Part shown: piece after piece, positions 42,215-50,655 of the stretch
How positions within the stretch are numbered: the first letter of the stretch is position 1
Layout of the letters: each line of letters opens with the position of its first letter
Assembly (NCBI GenBank): GCA_002495065.1
Contig: DADT01000064.1
Span: forward strand, 1-51,672
Reading direction: 5' to 3'
Origin: Methanoregula sp. UBA471
GTDB lineage: Archaea; Halobacteriota; Methanomicrobia; Methanomicrobiales; Methanospirillaceae
DNA length: 51,672 nucleotides
Notes under the pieces: model-generated
What the model was told of the DNA's origin: nothing
Databases searched by the model: none
The model's input: only the letters and a program-made list of their open reading frames with translations
Program-made: the position numbers and the translations under genes

Positions 42215-42676
42215 GGTACTGACCTGGATATGGTATATGATGGGGACAAATGGTCACCGGAAGAAAAAATCCGGTTGATGGTATCCCGAAGAGATCTGAT
42301 CTGTACTACTATGGACTGAATAATATTTAATGACGTATCTTTAAGCCCGTATTGTCAAAGACATATCGCGAAAAACCGGGCGGTGTGATCTGTGCATCAG
42401 CTCCATGGGCATACGAGTGTGTGGTTGCCTTCGTGAGGTAATCGCCGGAAAATTTCGGGTACAGTTCCCGGCCGATCGTACCTGAATAACGGATAGTCAT
42501 ATGACCACGGATTTCCATGGACATCCTCAGCGGAGATGCTACAGTACCGGGGGGGACAACACCCCCGAAAACGATACAACGATGATTTCTCCGGAGATTT
42601 TTGCCCTTGCACTATGCTTTGCCCGGGTGAATATCCCCAACATGCCTGATTTTTAAACTCCGCAGTACAAAAAAGT
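42215..42676. other. Divergent gap with an R-family repeat
   Basis: 462 bases without a gene; contains R3 (42496-42575) and the promoters of both flanking genes. Confidence 0.4.
42496..42575 (+). repeat. Dispersed repeat family R, copy 3
   Basis: GACCACGGATTTCCATGGACATC, then GGAGATGCTACAG and GGGGGGGACAACACCCCCGAAAACG; the last block forms a GGGGG/CCCCC stem. Confidence 0.65.
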
Positions 42677-44575
42677 ATGATGGCACTGAAAAAAATAGCG
42701 TTTTTCATAGTCGCTCTTGCGATTTTTATCCTTACTATTCCCTGTGCTCAGGCAGCAGAGCAGAATTATCTGGTATTAAAGAATGAGTATATCCGTAACC
42801 ATCCCGGACAATCACTCCTGCCGTTTCCCTGGGAACCGGTCACGTCAATAAAAGTCCTTCCGTTTAACTACGAAATTCCTGCAGCTCCGGGCAATAATTT
42901 ATCGATAACGGCGTGCCGGAACGAATTTGAACCCGCCTCTTTTATTCTCCGTGCCCAGAAAGATCTGTCGGGAATAACTATCGACGTACCGGTGCTGTCG
43001 GATGCCCGGGGAAACACCATACCGTCATCGGCGCTGGATGTCCGGCTGGTGAAGGTATGGTACCAGGCAGCCCCCGATACCATCTATCTTAAAACTGCGG
43101 GCTATTATCTCACCCCCGAACTCCTCCTCAGGGACGACAGCCTTATTAAGGTGGATTATGGGACGAGGACCAATTACCTCAATGTAACACTCAATGGCGT
43201 CCAGCAGTATATCGATATCAGTTCTCCGAAAGCGGCGGTTCCCCGGACCGCCCAGTTTCGCGACGCCACAACCCTGCAGCCGTTTTCGCTGAAGGCAAAC
43301 GAGAACAAACAGGTCTGGATCACCGTCCATGTTCCCGGCAGCACCCCGGCCGGGAACTATTCCGGGACTCTCACCATAAACGCCCCGTCCCAAACCCCGG
43401 TTGCCATGAACCTCAGCGTTACGGTCCTGCCCTTTACCCTCGAACCCGCACCCATCGAATACGCCCTGTACTACCTGGGTGACCTGAATCCCTATTTTGT
43501 CGGGATAGAAGATTCGGATAAAACCACCGCCAACATGGTGCTTGAACTGCAGGACCTGAAGGACCACGGGATTGCATACCCGACGCTCTACTGGCATACT
43601 ACCGAATTTCTTGACCAGTCACTGACATTACGGGACAGGATGGGATTTTCAAAAGATAAAATCTATACGCTGGCCAGCTCGGATGATACCCAGATCGGGA
43701 ACCCGACAGATACTGCCGGTCTTGCCCATGCAGCAAAAATCGTGAGAACAATGAGAAACTTTACCGAATCCCATGGATATACCAGTACGTTCTTCTATGG
43801 AATCGATGAGGCGATGGGTGCCGATGTTACCGCGCAAAGAAAAGCATGGCAGACCGTCCATAATAATGGAGGGAAAATGTATGTGGCCGGTGATAAAGAT
43901 TTAATTGACCTTGTTCCCGACCTCCTGGACCTCGTGGTGCTGGGGGGCTCTCCCGACACAAGCCAGGTTGCGCGGTGGCACAGCAACGGGAAACGGATCT
44001 ATATGTACGGCGACCCGCAGTCAGGGATCGAGAACCCGGAGATTTACCGCAGAAATTATGGTATGTCGTTGTGGATCGCGGGATATGATGGCACGATGCC
44101 TTTTGCGTACCAGCATAAATACGGTGATATCTGGAATGACTTCGACAGCCGGGAAACCCATTTCCGCGACCACGTATTTGCCTACCCGACAAGCAATGGG
44201 GTGATTGATACCATCCAGTGGGAAGGGTTCCGTGAAGGTGTTGATGATACCCGCTACGTGGCCTCGTTAATTAAAAAGGAAGGGGGAAATACATCGGCCA
44301 TGACGATAGTCTCTGCAGGATTATCCAAAGATAAGAATTTGACGTCACTACGAAAACAGGTAATCGAACAGATCCTTTCTTCATCTGCTACAAAATCAAC
44401 TCCTGCTCTGACACCGGTCACAACTCCGACTCGTACACCGACACCCGCCCGTACTCTGACGTCCACGCCGACTCAGACACCAACGCCAGCCCCGTCATCT
44501 CCGGGCACTCTGTCGGCAGTCATGATAGCATTATTCGGGCTGGCTGTCTTAACGGTGAGGTACTGGAGAAGATAA
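42677..44575 (+). CDS. Exported GH123/DUF4091-like protein with C-terminal membrane anchor
   Basis: 632 residues. Signal peptide (about 1-26, ending AQA), then a beta-sandwich N-terminal domain (about 30-250). A barrel-like region follows in which FFYGIDEAMG places an Asp-Glu pair at 377-378, as in GH123 N-acetyl-galactosaminidases, where neighbouring acids serve catalysis and substrate assistance. WEGFREGVDD near residue 516 is the DUF4091 end motif. A Thr/Pro-rich stalk (about 575-610) and a last helix with YWRR at the end resemble archaeal surface-anchoring tails. Probably cuts or trims a surface or foreign glycan. Monocistronic, AT-rich upstream. Confidence 0.78.
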   Translation: MMALKKIAFFIVALAIFILTIPCAQAAEQNYLVLKNEYIRNHPGQSLLPFPWEPVTSIKVLPFNYEIPAAPGNNLSITACRNEFEPASFILRAQKDLSGITIDVPVLSDARGNTIPSSALDVRLVKVWYQAAPDTIYLKTAGYYLTPELLLRDDSLIKVDYGTRTNYLNVTLNGVQQYIDISSPKAAVPRTAQFRDATTLQPFSLKANENKQVWITVHVPGSTPAGNYSGTLTINAPSQTPVAMNLSVTVLPFTLEPAPIEYALYYLGDLNPYFVGIEDSDKTTANMVLELQDLKDHGIAYPTLYWHTTEFLDQSLTLRDRMGFSKDKIYTLASSDDTQIGNPTDTAGLAHAAKIVRTMRNFTESHGYTSTFFYGIDEAMGADVTAQRKAWQTVHNNGGKMYVAGDKDLIDLVPDLLDLVVLGGSPDTSQVARWHSNGKRIYMYGDPQSGIENPEIYRRNYGMSLWIAGYDGTMPFAYQHKYGDIWNDFDSRETHFRDHVFAYPTSNGVIDTIQWEGFREGVDDTRYVASLIKKEGGNTSAMTIVSAGLSKDKNLTSLRKQVIEQILSSSATKSTPALTPVTTPTRTPTPARTLTSTPTQTPTPAPSSPGTLSAVMIALFGLAVLTVRYWRR

Positions 44576-44901
44576 GAAAGGTATCCCGGACTCATTCCTT
44601 CCCCCGGCAGGAAAAATCATCGGAAAATAATTTCAGTCTATCCGGCTCGAAGAAAACCGCGATCTAGAGAGTCAGGTTGCCAGGGATTTCCCCGGAATAT
44701 CACGGGGGATGCCACAGTGGCGGGGGGAGATCACGGGATTGAAATAAAGGATGACTGCTCCGGAATGTATCTCCTCCATTTTCAAAGACATATACGGAGA
44801 ATTCCTCAAACAAGGGATATACCGGCTGCAAAAGACCGTGGACAACCTTAAAACGATCCACTGATTAGTGCCGGAATCTCTTGGATGCCCGTTTCTGATT
44901 A
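44576..44901. other. Convergent gap with an R-family repeat
   Basis: 326 bases between convergent genes; only R4 (44674-44737) is recognised. Confidence 0.4.
44674..44737 (+). repeat. Dispersed repeat family R, copy 4
   Basis: GTTGCCAGGGATTTCCCCGG, then GGGGGATGCCACAGTGGCGGG, as in the other copies. Confidence 0.6.
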
Positions 44902-45669
44902 TTATTGAGGGAAGAGCACTTTATTCAGATTGACAAAGAAGTACGATAATTTTTTGTATAGTCTGCTGTTGATTTTCGAATAGAAGTATGACGGTTCTGT
45001 CTGCCCTCCATAGCTCAGTTTATAGGTATTGATTGAGCTGTTTTTCGGGTCCAGGGAAATCCCGCCCCAGTTGAAGGTCCTGATCGATTTTTCCCTGGCG
45101 TAATTGATAGCCTGCCAATGGAGGAGACAATTTGCAAAGTTTATTAATTTCGATGTCTCTTTATCGACCGCCAGTCGTTTTGATGTACTGATCCACGCCA
45201 GGATGTTCTCCTTGTCTTCAAGATATAAATGCCCGCTCAGGATTTCTCCATTCAGCTCTGCGGTAAACAATGTCCCATACTTTTTCATTATTTTTACCGT
45301 TGGTACATCAAGGGCAAGCATGGCCCCGATGCGTGGCGTGAAATTTTTCTGTTTCACGAACTCTTTTGAAATCGCATAGAATTCATCGAAATTTTCATTG
45401 ATTTTCCAGGTGATATTCTCTTTTGAAGCCCTTTTTATTTTCTGTCGTAATTTTCGGTCCATGTTATTCCAGATTTCCTCGGAAGTCCGGGTTAAATCAA
45501 TGGTGGCGGTTAATTTCTCCTCGCAGGTATACCCCGGCAGATCGACCTTGTTTTTACAGTATCTGAATGTCACCACATCGAAGGTATCATCGGTATCATA
45601 GGGGAATTCGCTCAGAAAAATATCCCTTTTATTAAAAATAAGGAACGGATAGTCAATTATTACTGTCAT
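44902..45669 (-). CDS. FemAB/GNAT-like acyltransferase, paralog of 36733
   Basis: 255 residues. The same arrangement as the gene at 36733: helix with E-E-I-W-N-N-M-D-R-K-L, strands TLFTAELNGEILSGHLYL, and an FNWGGISLDP...INTYKLSYGGQTEPSYF end corresponding to DMGGYYTGK...INRFKDSFGGQVV. Identity is clear only in these blocks, so the duplication is old. A TATA-like TTCATAAAAAGT upstream and AGGATCCTC before the ATG. It probably makes a related aminoacyl or acyl modification of a surface glycan. Confidence 0.78.
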   Translation of the reverse strand: MTVIIDYPFLIFNKRDIFLSEFPYDTDDTFDVVTFRYCKNKVDLPGYTCEEKLTATIDLTRTSEEIWNNMDRKLRQKIKRASKENITWKINENFDEFYAISKEFVKQKNFTPRIGAMLALDVPTVKIMKKYGTLFTAELNGEILSGHLYLEDKENILAWISTSKRLAVDKETSKLINFANCLLHWQAINYAREKSIRTFNWGGISLDPKNSSINTYKLSYGGQTEPSYFYSKINSRLYKKLSYFFVNLNKVLFPQ

Positions 45670-45997
45670 GAGGATCCTGACTTGTTTTACTTTTTATGAA
45701 CCTTAACATATTCAAACTTTTTCATTTCGTGTCAGGCCTGAACCTGGCCTTTCTTATGAAATCCTGCCCGTTCAGGGTGATTGAAACATAACTTCCTGTC
45801 CGTGGATGGTGTATAAGTCCTTACGGCCTTTCATAAAGGGAGTCCGGGGTTGCTGAAGATTTCCGGGGACAGGGAAAATATTTTGTGGTTCCTGATTCAG
45901 AATGGGACTATAAGAAAACAACTGATCTGGCAAAAATCCGCAGTGTAACGGTGTCAACAGGGGGGATTTGTTAAATACGTCTTATTTAATATACTCT
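45670..45997. other. Divergent upstream region
   Basis: 328 bases, no gene. TTAAATAC (45970-45977) is centred about 24 bases before the ATG at 45998, implying a leaderless start. Confidence 0.4.
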
Positions 45998-46366
45998 ATG
46001 AGTAATGGGGAATGTACCTTGACGGGAACAACGTCGGATAAAGCATCACCTTCTGCCGTACCGGACCTTCAGCCTGGCGAATGGGTGGAGGTTCGGTCCA
46101 TTGATGAAATATCTCAGACCCTGGATGAGAAAAGAAAATACAAAGGCGTGATTTTCATGCCGGAGATGGAAAGTTTCTGCGGGAAAAAATATAAGGTTTT
46201 TAAAAAGGTGGAAATAGTTAAACTGGAATCGACCATGGAAATCAGGAAATTAACCACACCCCCGGTGTTACTTGAAGGCGTGTATTGCAACGGGGAATAC
46301 CATGAGGGTTGTGACCGGGCCTGTTTTCACTTCTGGATGGACCCGTGGCTCAAAAGAATACCGTGA
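45998..46366 (+). CDS. Cys-rich conserved-type protein, copy 1
   Basis: 122 residues, soluble. Reads EWVEVRSIDEI, KYKGVIFMPEM, FCGKKYKVFK, LLEGVYCNGEYHEGC, ACFHFWMDPWLKR in order. C61, C97, H102, C105 and C109 are all preserved in the paralog at 46761, so they are likely a metal site. Similar sequences occur near polysaccharide and natural-product genes in bacteria as far as I remember, but no function is known to me. ATG 45998 is preferred over an upstream TTG because of the TATA spacing. Confidence 0.8.
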   Translation: MSNGECTLTGTTSDKASPSAVPDLQPGEWVEVRSIDEISQTLDEKRKYKGVIFMPEMESFCGKKYKVFKKVEIVKLESTMEIRKLTTPPVLLEGVYCNGEYHEGCDRACFHFWMDPWLKRIP

Positions 46367-46432
46367 TTTCCAGAAACACTCCGGAATTTTACCGGTATTC
46401 ACGATCAATGACCGTGATAAAAGGAATTATGC

Positions 46433-46737
46433 ACAGGAAAATTATGTAACTGTGGTATCCCGAATTCATGTTACTCAGTTGCTGCTGGGTAAAACCCTAT
46501 CAGACGCCACAAATTTTTCCGACTTGTGAGGGTGACCCCCTCTCTCCCCCAGAGGGGGAGGCAGCCCAAGGGGTGCTGTCCCCTTGACCCCCGTGCAAAA
46601 TTAAAGTGTTGAAATAACATTCTTGCCCGGCGAGGCCCCGACGAGGCGGCCGAGCGACCCCCGAAGGGGTGGGCTTGCTCAAATTATTGAATATTTTTGT
46701 GAAATGATTTCGGGATAGGACAGGAAAATTATGTAAC
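46433..46737. other. Hairpin-rich insert bounded by an 18-bp direct repeat
   Basis: ACAGGAAAATTATGTAAC occurs exactly at 46433-46450 and 46720-46737. Between them lie several perfect hairpins: CTCCCCC-AGA-GGGGGAG, AAGGGG-TGCTGT-CCCCTT and CCCC-GAA-GGGG. No protein is encoded; a minus frame at 46500-46682 is not credible. Confidence 0.6.
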
Positions 46738-46760
46738 AGATAAATTCAATAGGTTTACCC

Positions 46761-47252
46761 ATGGAACCGGATACCACATCGTGTAACTTTCTCTATCCTG
46801 AAGTCATCGCTGCAAGCGTGCCCTATGATTCGCTTCTGGTCCGAATGCAGAAAGCCGTTGAGGCTTACGGGGATTCTGCGAAAAAGAAAATTAAAAAAAT
46901 GGTATACCCCAAGAAAATTATCAAAGAGATAGAACCCTTAAACCTGCAGCAGGATGAATGGGTGGAAGTATTGTCCATCGATGAAATTTCCCGGACCCTG
47001 GATGATAAAAGAAAATACAAAGGCTTGTTGTTCATGCCCGAAATGCAGAAATTCTGCGGGAAAAAATTCCGGGTATTTAAAATTGTGAGGACCATTAAGC
47101 TGGAATCAGACGGTGAGATCAGGAAATTAAAAACCCCCAGCATCTTCCTTGAAGGCGTATATTGTGATGGTGAACGTCATGAAGGGTGTGGCCGTGCCTG
47201 TTTCCACTTCTGGAAAGAGGCGTGGCTCAAACGGATACCGGCCACGCAGTAA
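46761..47252 (+). CDS. Cys-rich conserved-type protein, copy 2
   Basis: 163 residues; residues about 66-160 match the whole of copy 1 (EWVEVLSIDEI, KYKGLLFMPEM, FCGKKFRVFK, LEGVYCDGERHEGC, ACFHFWKEAWLKRI). All conserved Cys and the His are kept (C99, C135, H140, C143, C147). It has an extra N-terminal part with a basic KKKIKKM stretch that may bind nucleic acid or membrane lipid. AGGTTTACCC gives the ATG a ribosome site. The pair arose by tandem duplication; copy 2 lies beyond the direct-repeat-bounded insert. Confidence 0.8.
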   Translation: MEPDTTSCNFLYPEVIAASVPYDSLLVRMQKAVEAYGDSAKKKIKKMVYPKKIIKEIEPLNLQQDEWVEVLSIDEISRTLDDKRKYKGLLFMPEMQKFCGKKFRVFKIVRTIKLESDGEIRKLKTPSIFLEGVYCDGERHEGCGRACFHFWKEAWLKRIPATQ

Positions 47253-47823
47253 AATGTCTGCGGAAAGGCATGGTCATTTTCCCTGCCTTTCGGCATGCGA
47301 CAATGGTTAATGGTCACCGTTCCCGGGATAATCTCTGCGAAACAAGCATAATTCTGCTGATTTTGTCACCGGGCATCAGATATCGGCTGGGTATCGGGTG
47401 TGCTTAATCCGCAGCCTGGGCAGAGGGCTGTTGCTATGAGATATTGCCTGATTTTTTCCCCATGATGCCCTATCCGCAATAGTTTTTTTCAGCTCCGGAA
47501 AAGATCATGCAGTGAAAAGGCTGTCCTCCAGAGGGTCCGGAACCACCCCCGGTGATACCAGATGCAATCATTTCATCGGGTGCATCTCACCTTTTCGCAG
47601 GAAACTCCCGACAACAAAGCACGGGTTTGCGGGACCAGTCACCGGCATGACAGATTCCCGATGTGAAAGTATCAGAGCATAGTGCCGGGCCCTGATAGTT
47701 CGTTTTACCAGCCGGGAAAAGATCATCGCAGGGAAAAAAAGGTTGCCGGGCAGAGCTGGTATGAGAGGGTAATCCGGACCGCACCCGACATACCAGATGC
47801 CATGCATCGCTGCCTCGCCAGCG
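47253..47823. other. Long gap with a diverged internal duplication
   Basis: About 570 bases without a gene. Two segments resemble each other: about 47450-47575 and about 47690-47810. Both read a CCCTGATAG or CCCTATCCG stretch, then CCGGGAAAAGATCATCGCAG or CCGGAAAAGATCATGCAG, and later ATACCAGATGC. Low-identity but ordered, so probably an old repeat; minus-strand frames here (47568-47807) are not credible. Confidence 0.4.
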
Positions 47824-47831
47824 TATATATA
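47824..47831 (+). promoter_or_regulatory. TATA box upstream of the tRNA-Cys-like element
   Basis: TATATATA, centred about 90 bases before 47917; a start near 47853 would give a precursor with a 5' leader containing a GGAGA/TCTCC hairpin (47882-47898). Confidence 0.45.
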
Positions 47832-47916
47832 GGAATCAAAATATTAATTAAATAAGGAAGATCCAAACGCATCACAAAACCGGAGAACAACGATCTCCAC
47901 GGGGTCTTTCTGTTGT

Positions 47917-47988
47917 GCACGGGTGGCGGAACAGATACGCGGTTGACTGCAGATCAACCCATCCTGGTGCAAATCCAGGCCCAGTGCT
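47917..47988 (+). tRNA. tRNA-Cys(GCA)-like element, non-canonical or degenerate
   Basis: 72 bases fold as a cloverleaf: acceptor GCACGGG with CCCAGTGC (needs one bulged A), TG, D arm GCG...CGC, anticodon stem GTTGA/TCAAC around CTGCAGA (anticodon GCA), variable CCAT, T arm CCTGG-TGCAAAT-CCAGG and discriminator T. Arm lengths and the discriminator U suit tRNA-Cys. The D loop lacks the usual GG, and T54-T55 is T-G instead of TT, so the D-loop/T-loop lock is lost. It is either a pseudogene, an odd expressed tRNA, or a tRNA-like RNA. T-rich sequence follows. Confidence 0.55.
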
Positions 47989-48315
47989 TTCTCTCCACTT
48001 GTTTTATCCATTTTTTGATTATTTTGCCGGTATTTTAGCGTGGGAAAAGTATCCTCCGTGCACAGTGGAGCGGGTATAGAAAGATAAGGAATTCGGGATA
48101 TTTCGGGTTTTATCGGTGAAGGGGCGGCAGGGGAGATCCGAATCCGCAAAAGATGGGGGAAATCCGGATGCACCACGCAGAGTCAATAAATACGGTATCC
48201 GGGGATCCGGAGACAAGGGATATCCACCGGCGGTTCAGATTTTTCAGGATACATGATAGCCCCTGCATTGCGGAGATTTTTTCATTTTTTATAAGACGAT
48301 CCGCGAGCAGGCATC

Positions 48316-48323
48316 AAATATAT
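48316..48323 (+). promoter_or_regulatory. TATA box of the membrane microprotein gene
   Basis: AAATATAT, about 45 bases before the GTG at 48368; puts transcription start near 48345, ahead of a GAGGTGA ribosome site (48355-48361). Confidence 0.5.
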
Positions 48324-48367
48324 CACGGTAGAGAAAAGAATGGTGAAGAGGAGTGAGGTGAGGCAGG

Positions 48368-48499
48368 GTGCAGAGAGGAACCGAAATTAAAGCAGGGCAT
48401 GGGATTGTGAAAATTGTTCTCCTGTTAGTATTGCTGGTATTCGTAATCTGGCTCTTTTTTTTCGGAGGGTTATATTCCCTAACGGGGATTAATTTTTAG
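48368..48499 (+). CDS. Single-helix membrane microprotein
   Basis: 43 residues from a GTG start, too short for most gene finders. A perfect GAGGTGA ribosome site is 6 bases before the GTG, and a TATA box lies at the right distance. After about 12 hydrophilic residues with a His comes one long hydrophobic helix (VKIVLLLVLLVFVIWLFFF) with a short GG-containing tail. No family recognised. A GTG at codon 14 could also start it without the hydrophilic lead. Neighbours are the tRNA-Cys-like element and a three-helix protein. Confidence 0.55.
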   Translation: MQRGTEIKAGHGIVKIVLLLVLLVFVIWLFFFGGLYSLTGINF

Positions 48500-48632
48500 G
48501 AGGTGCAACGCATCCCTGAGAAATAAATCATCCGGTTTTTTTAAAATATTCCCCTCACAGCGGTCCTTCCATGACAGAGATCGGTGAACTTTTGTAGAAA
48601 TGAGGGACATTATATATTGAACGGGAATCTTC

Positions 48633-48905
48633 ATGAGAACCAAACAGATCGCTATAACTGCATTTGCCCTGTGGCTTGTAATCATTTCCTTTTATATGCT
48701 CTTTTCCGGGCGGTTTGATGTGGCGCTTTTCTTTGTTCTTGGATTTATGGGGTTCCTTGTAATCGTCGTGCTTACCGACCTGCGATATGTCAAGCCCGGT
48801 TATCAGGGGTACGTCAGGTTTCTTATCTTTGCCGGCATTGTCCTCTCAGGGGTGGTCATCGTGCTGAAACTCATGGAAATCCTGGGACTGCAGTTTATTT
48901 TCTGA
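48633..48905 (+). CDS. Small three-helix membrane protein
   Basis: 90 residues with three hydrophobic helices (about 6-26, 30-47, 62-86) joined by short loops such as SGRFD and RYVKPGYQGY. No Cys, no charged residues inside the helices. Resembles small hypothetical membrane proteins common in methanogens but I cannot name a family. An AT-rich TATATATT lies about 20 bases upstream; GGGAATC is a weak ribosome site. Probably unrelated to the glycan locus. Confidence 0.7.
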   Translation: MRTKQIAITAFALWLVIISFYMLFSGRFDVALFFVLGFMGFLVIVVLTDLRYVKPGYQGYVRFLIFAGIVLSGVVIVLKLMEILGLQFIF

Positions 48906-49186
48906 TGACTCTGCGCTGCTCCCGGTTGCTTTCCGGACCGCATTCACCAGGAGAAATCTTTTTCACATTCATTGACCGGGTGCCTGGGGGAAAGGGCTTT
49001 ATTTTTCATGAAAATAACCGTTATTCGGTGCACAGTTACCCCTGCCCGCAACCGTGTGGTACCATTGCAATACAGTATTTACTAGCGGCAGAGGGGAGTA
49101 ACCTGGTTACATTTTTTCATTACAGTCTGAAAGAACAGGAAACAGCTTTTGTAATAACAGATAAAGACAATACTAGGTAAAGGAAT

Positions 49187-50038
49187 GTGGAATCCAGGCA
49201 CTCTGCCGTGAAAAAAATGAAAAAGATAATTCTCGACAAGTACTCCACTGCTGCAATTCTCCTGATGACCGCAGCAGTAATTCTCGTTGCCCTCGCTCTT
49301 ATTACCGACCTCGGGGAATTCGTTACCGCGGCTCTGGTGACCTCCGGGACAGCGTGCGCCCTGACGGGAGTGTTTATTCTGACCTTTACGAGGGGTGAAA
49401 CCGTTGATCCCCGTTACATGGGAACCCTTACCGCACAATGGTGTAAGAACATCTGCAGCATAGAATCCGATCTTGGAATCACCGGGAATGCCTATTTTCT
49501 CCCCCCTCGTGTCACTAAAGAATCCCGGGTGATGCAGTTCAATCCGACCCTTACCTACAGCGGCAGCGATATACCAGCAAAGGACCCGTTTACAAAATCC
49601 GGGGCCGGCGGGCTGATCATCACCCCATCCTGTGACCCATGGATACAGGACCTCAGGAAACGAAATGCACTGGTAATTCCGGATAAAGAGGATGAATTGA
49701 TCGTTCTCATCCGTGAAACAGTCGGAGAGGTATTCGAGTTTGCATCACGGGTTTCCGGAAACTGGCGTGACAATACCGTTACACTCACGTTTCATGGGTA
49801 TCAGTTCTCTGAGGGCTGTAAGGCCATTGCTCATGAATCCGAAGAATTGTGCGCAATGAATCCCTGCCCGGTATGCAGCCTCTGCGGGGCATTGCTTGCG
49901 GAGGGGACTGACAGGGTTGTCACGGTTGATCAGTGCTCAATAGACCCGGCATCCCTGGTTGTCACGGCGGTCTTTACGGTGCTGCCTCTCCCCAGGGTTA
50001 CAACGCCTCCCGCTTCAGCACCCTCAGAATCCCGGTAA
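49187..50038 (+). CDS. Membrane protein with two N-terminal helices and a Cys-containing C-terminal domain
   Basis: 283 residues from GTG 49187 (ATG 49217 is an alternative). After a basic K-K-M-K-K stretch, two hydrophobic segments (about 21-45 and 48-66) form a hairpin. The remaining 200 residues are soluble. Its end contains C-x-x-x-(N/P)-C-x-x-C-x-x-C (ELCAMNPCPVCSLCGAL), likely a zinc or iron-sulfur site, and a Pro-rich tail. I do not recognise the family. No convincing ribosome site. A frame at 48905-49180 upstream was judged spurious. Confidence 0.65.
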   Translation: MESRHSAVKKMKKIILDKYSTAAILLMTAAVILVALALITDLGEFVTAALVTSGTACALTGVFILTFTRGETVDPRYMGTLTAQWCKNICSIESDLGITGNAYFLPPRVTKESRVMQFNPTLTYSGSDIPAKDPFTKSGAGGLIITPSCDPWIQDLRKRNALVIPDKEDELIVLIRETVGEVFEFASRVSGNWRDNTVTLTFHGYQFSEGCKAIAHESEELCAMNPCPVCSLCGALLAEGTDRVVTVDQCSIDPASLVVTAVFTVLPLPRVTTPPASAPSESR

Positions 50039-50166
50039 CCTGTGTTGATCCTGCCGCTTTTTAAGGTTTTCAGGATCATAATCACTTTCTCCGTATAACG
50101 GATATCCTATTCCCTTGTGCTTTTCCGACTTTTTGGAAATTAGTCCTTGGAAAAAACAGGTTGGCA

Positions 50167-50420
50167 GAAACGGGCATGAACGGAGTTCGCACCCGAACCA
50201 TGAAAACAAACACAATGCCTGCGGCAACAGGCACACAATGGAAATTGAATACCCTCGCGGGGTGAGACGTTAAGTCACCTATTTCCCTATTAAATCATTA
50301 AACTATGTAATTTCAGGAGGGTTCCCGCCTCAGGGCCTCTCCGAGGCACGGCGGGGCAGTGCGGTGTTTGTAAAAATACATATAGACACTAATCCGCATC
50401 AATCCACGGTGGTTCATGGA
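50167..50420 (-). repeat. Dispersed repeat family F2, copy f (interrupted)
   Basis: Ends, the GCCTCGGAGAGGC core and the GTTCG hairpin are present, but the first GC stem is shortened. Module M3 (50199-50295) is inserted between the CATGAAAA end and the CATTAAA...GTAATTT part. Confidence 0.7.
50199..50295 (+). repeat. Module M3, copy b
   Basis: Matches 5101-5199 throughout; hairpins GCCTG-CGGCAA-CAGGC and CCTCGCGGGG (50253-50262). Lies inside F2 copy f, whereas copy a lies beside an F2 end fragment. Confidence 0.7.
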
Positions 50421-50655
50421 CTAAAAGCCGTATGATCATTTCTCCTCACGCTGAATCGCGGGTGTAATGGGAACATATCTTCTCAATTTCGTCACAGGCG
50501 GATATGCAAATACAGTCCCGGAGTGTATGCGGTTTCCCGGGAATCATAATGTATGATCGTATTCCCAAAGAATAAAAACACGGAAAATTAAATCAATTAT
50601 TAACAAGCGGAGTTAGATTCTCCCATGAAACGTAACCCTGCCAGGTGAATTCCTT

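Noticed and set aside
48905..49180. Plus-strand frame overlapping the end of the three-helix protein gene
   Set aside because: Composition irregular, no ribosome site, start overlaps the previous stop by chance; the real next gene begins at 49187.
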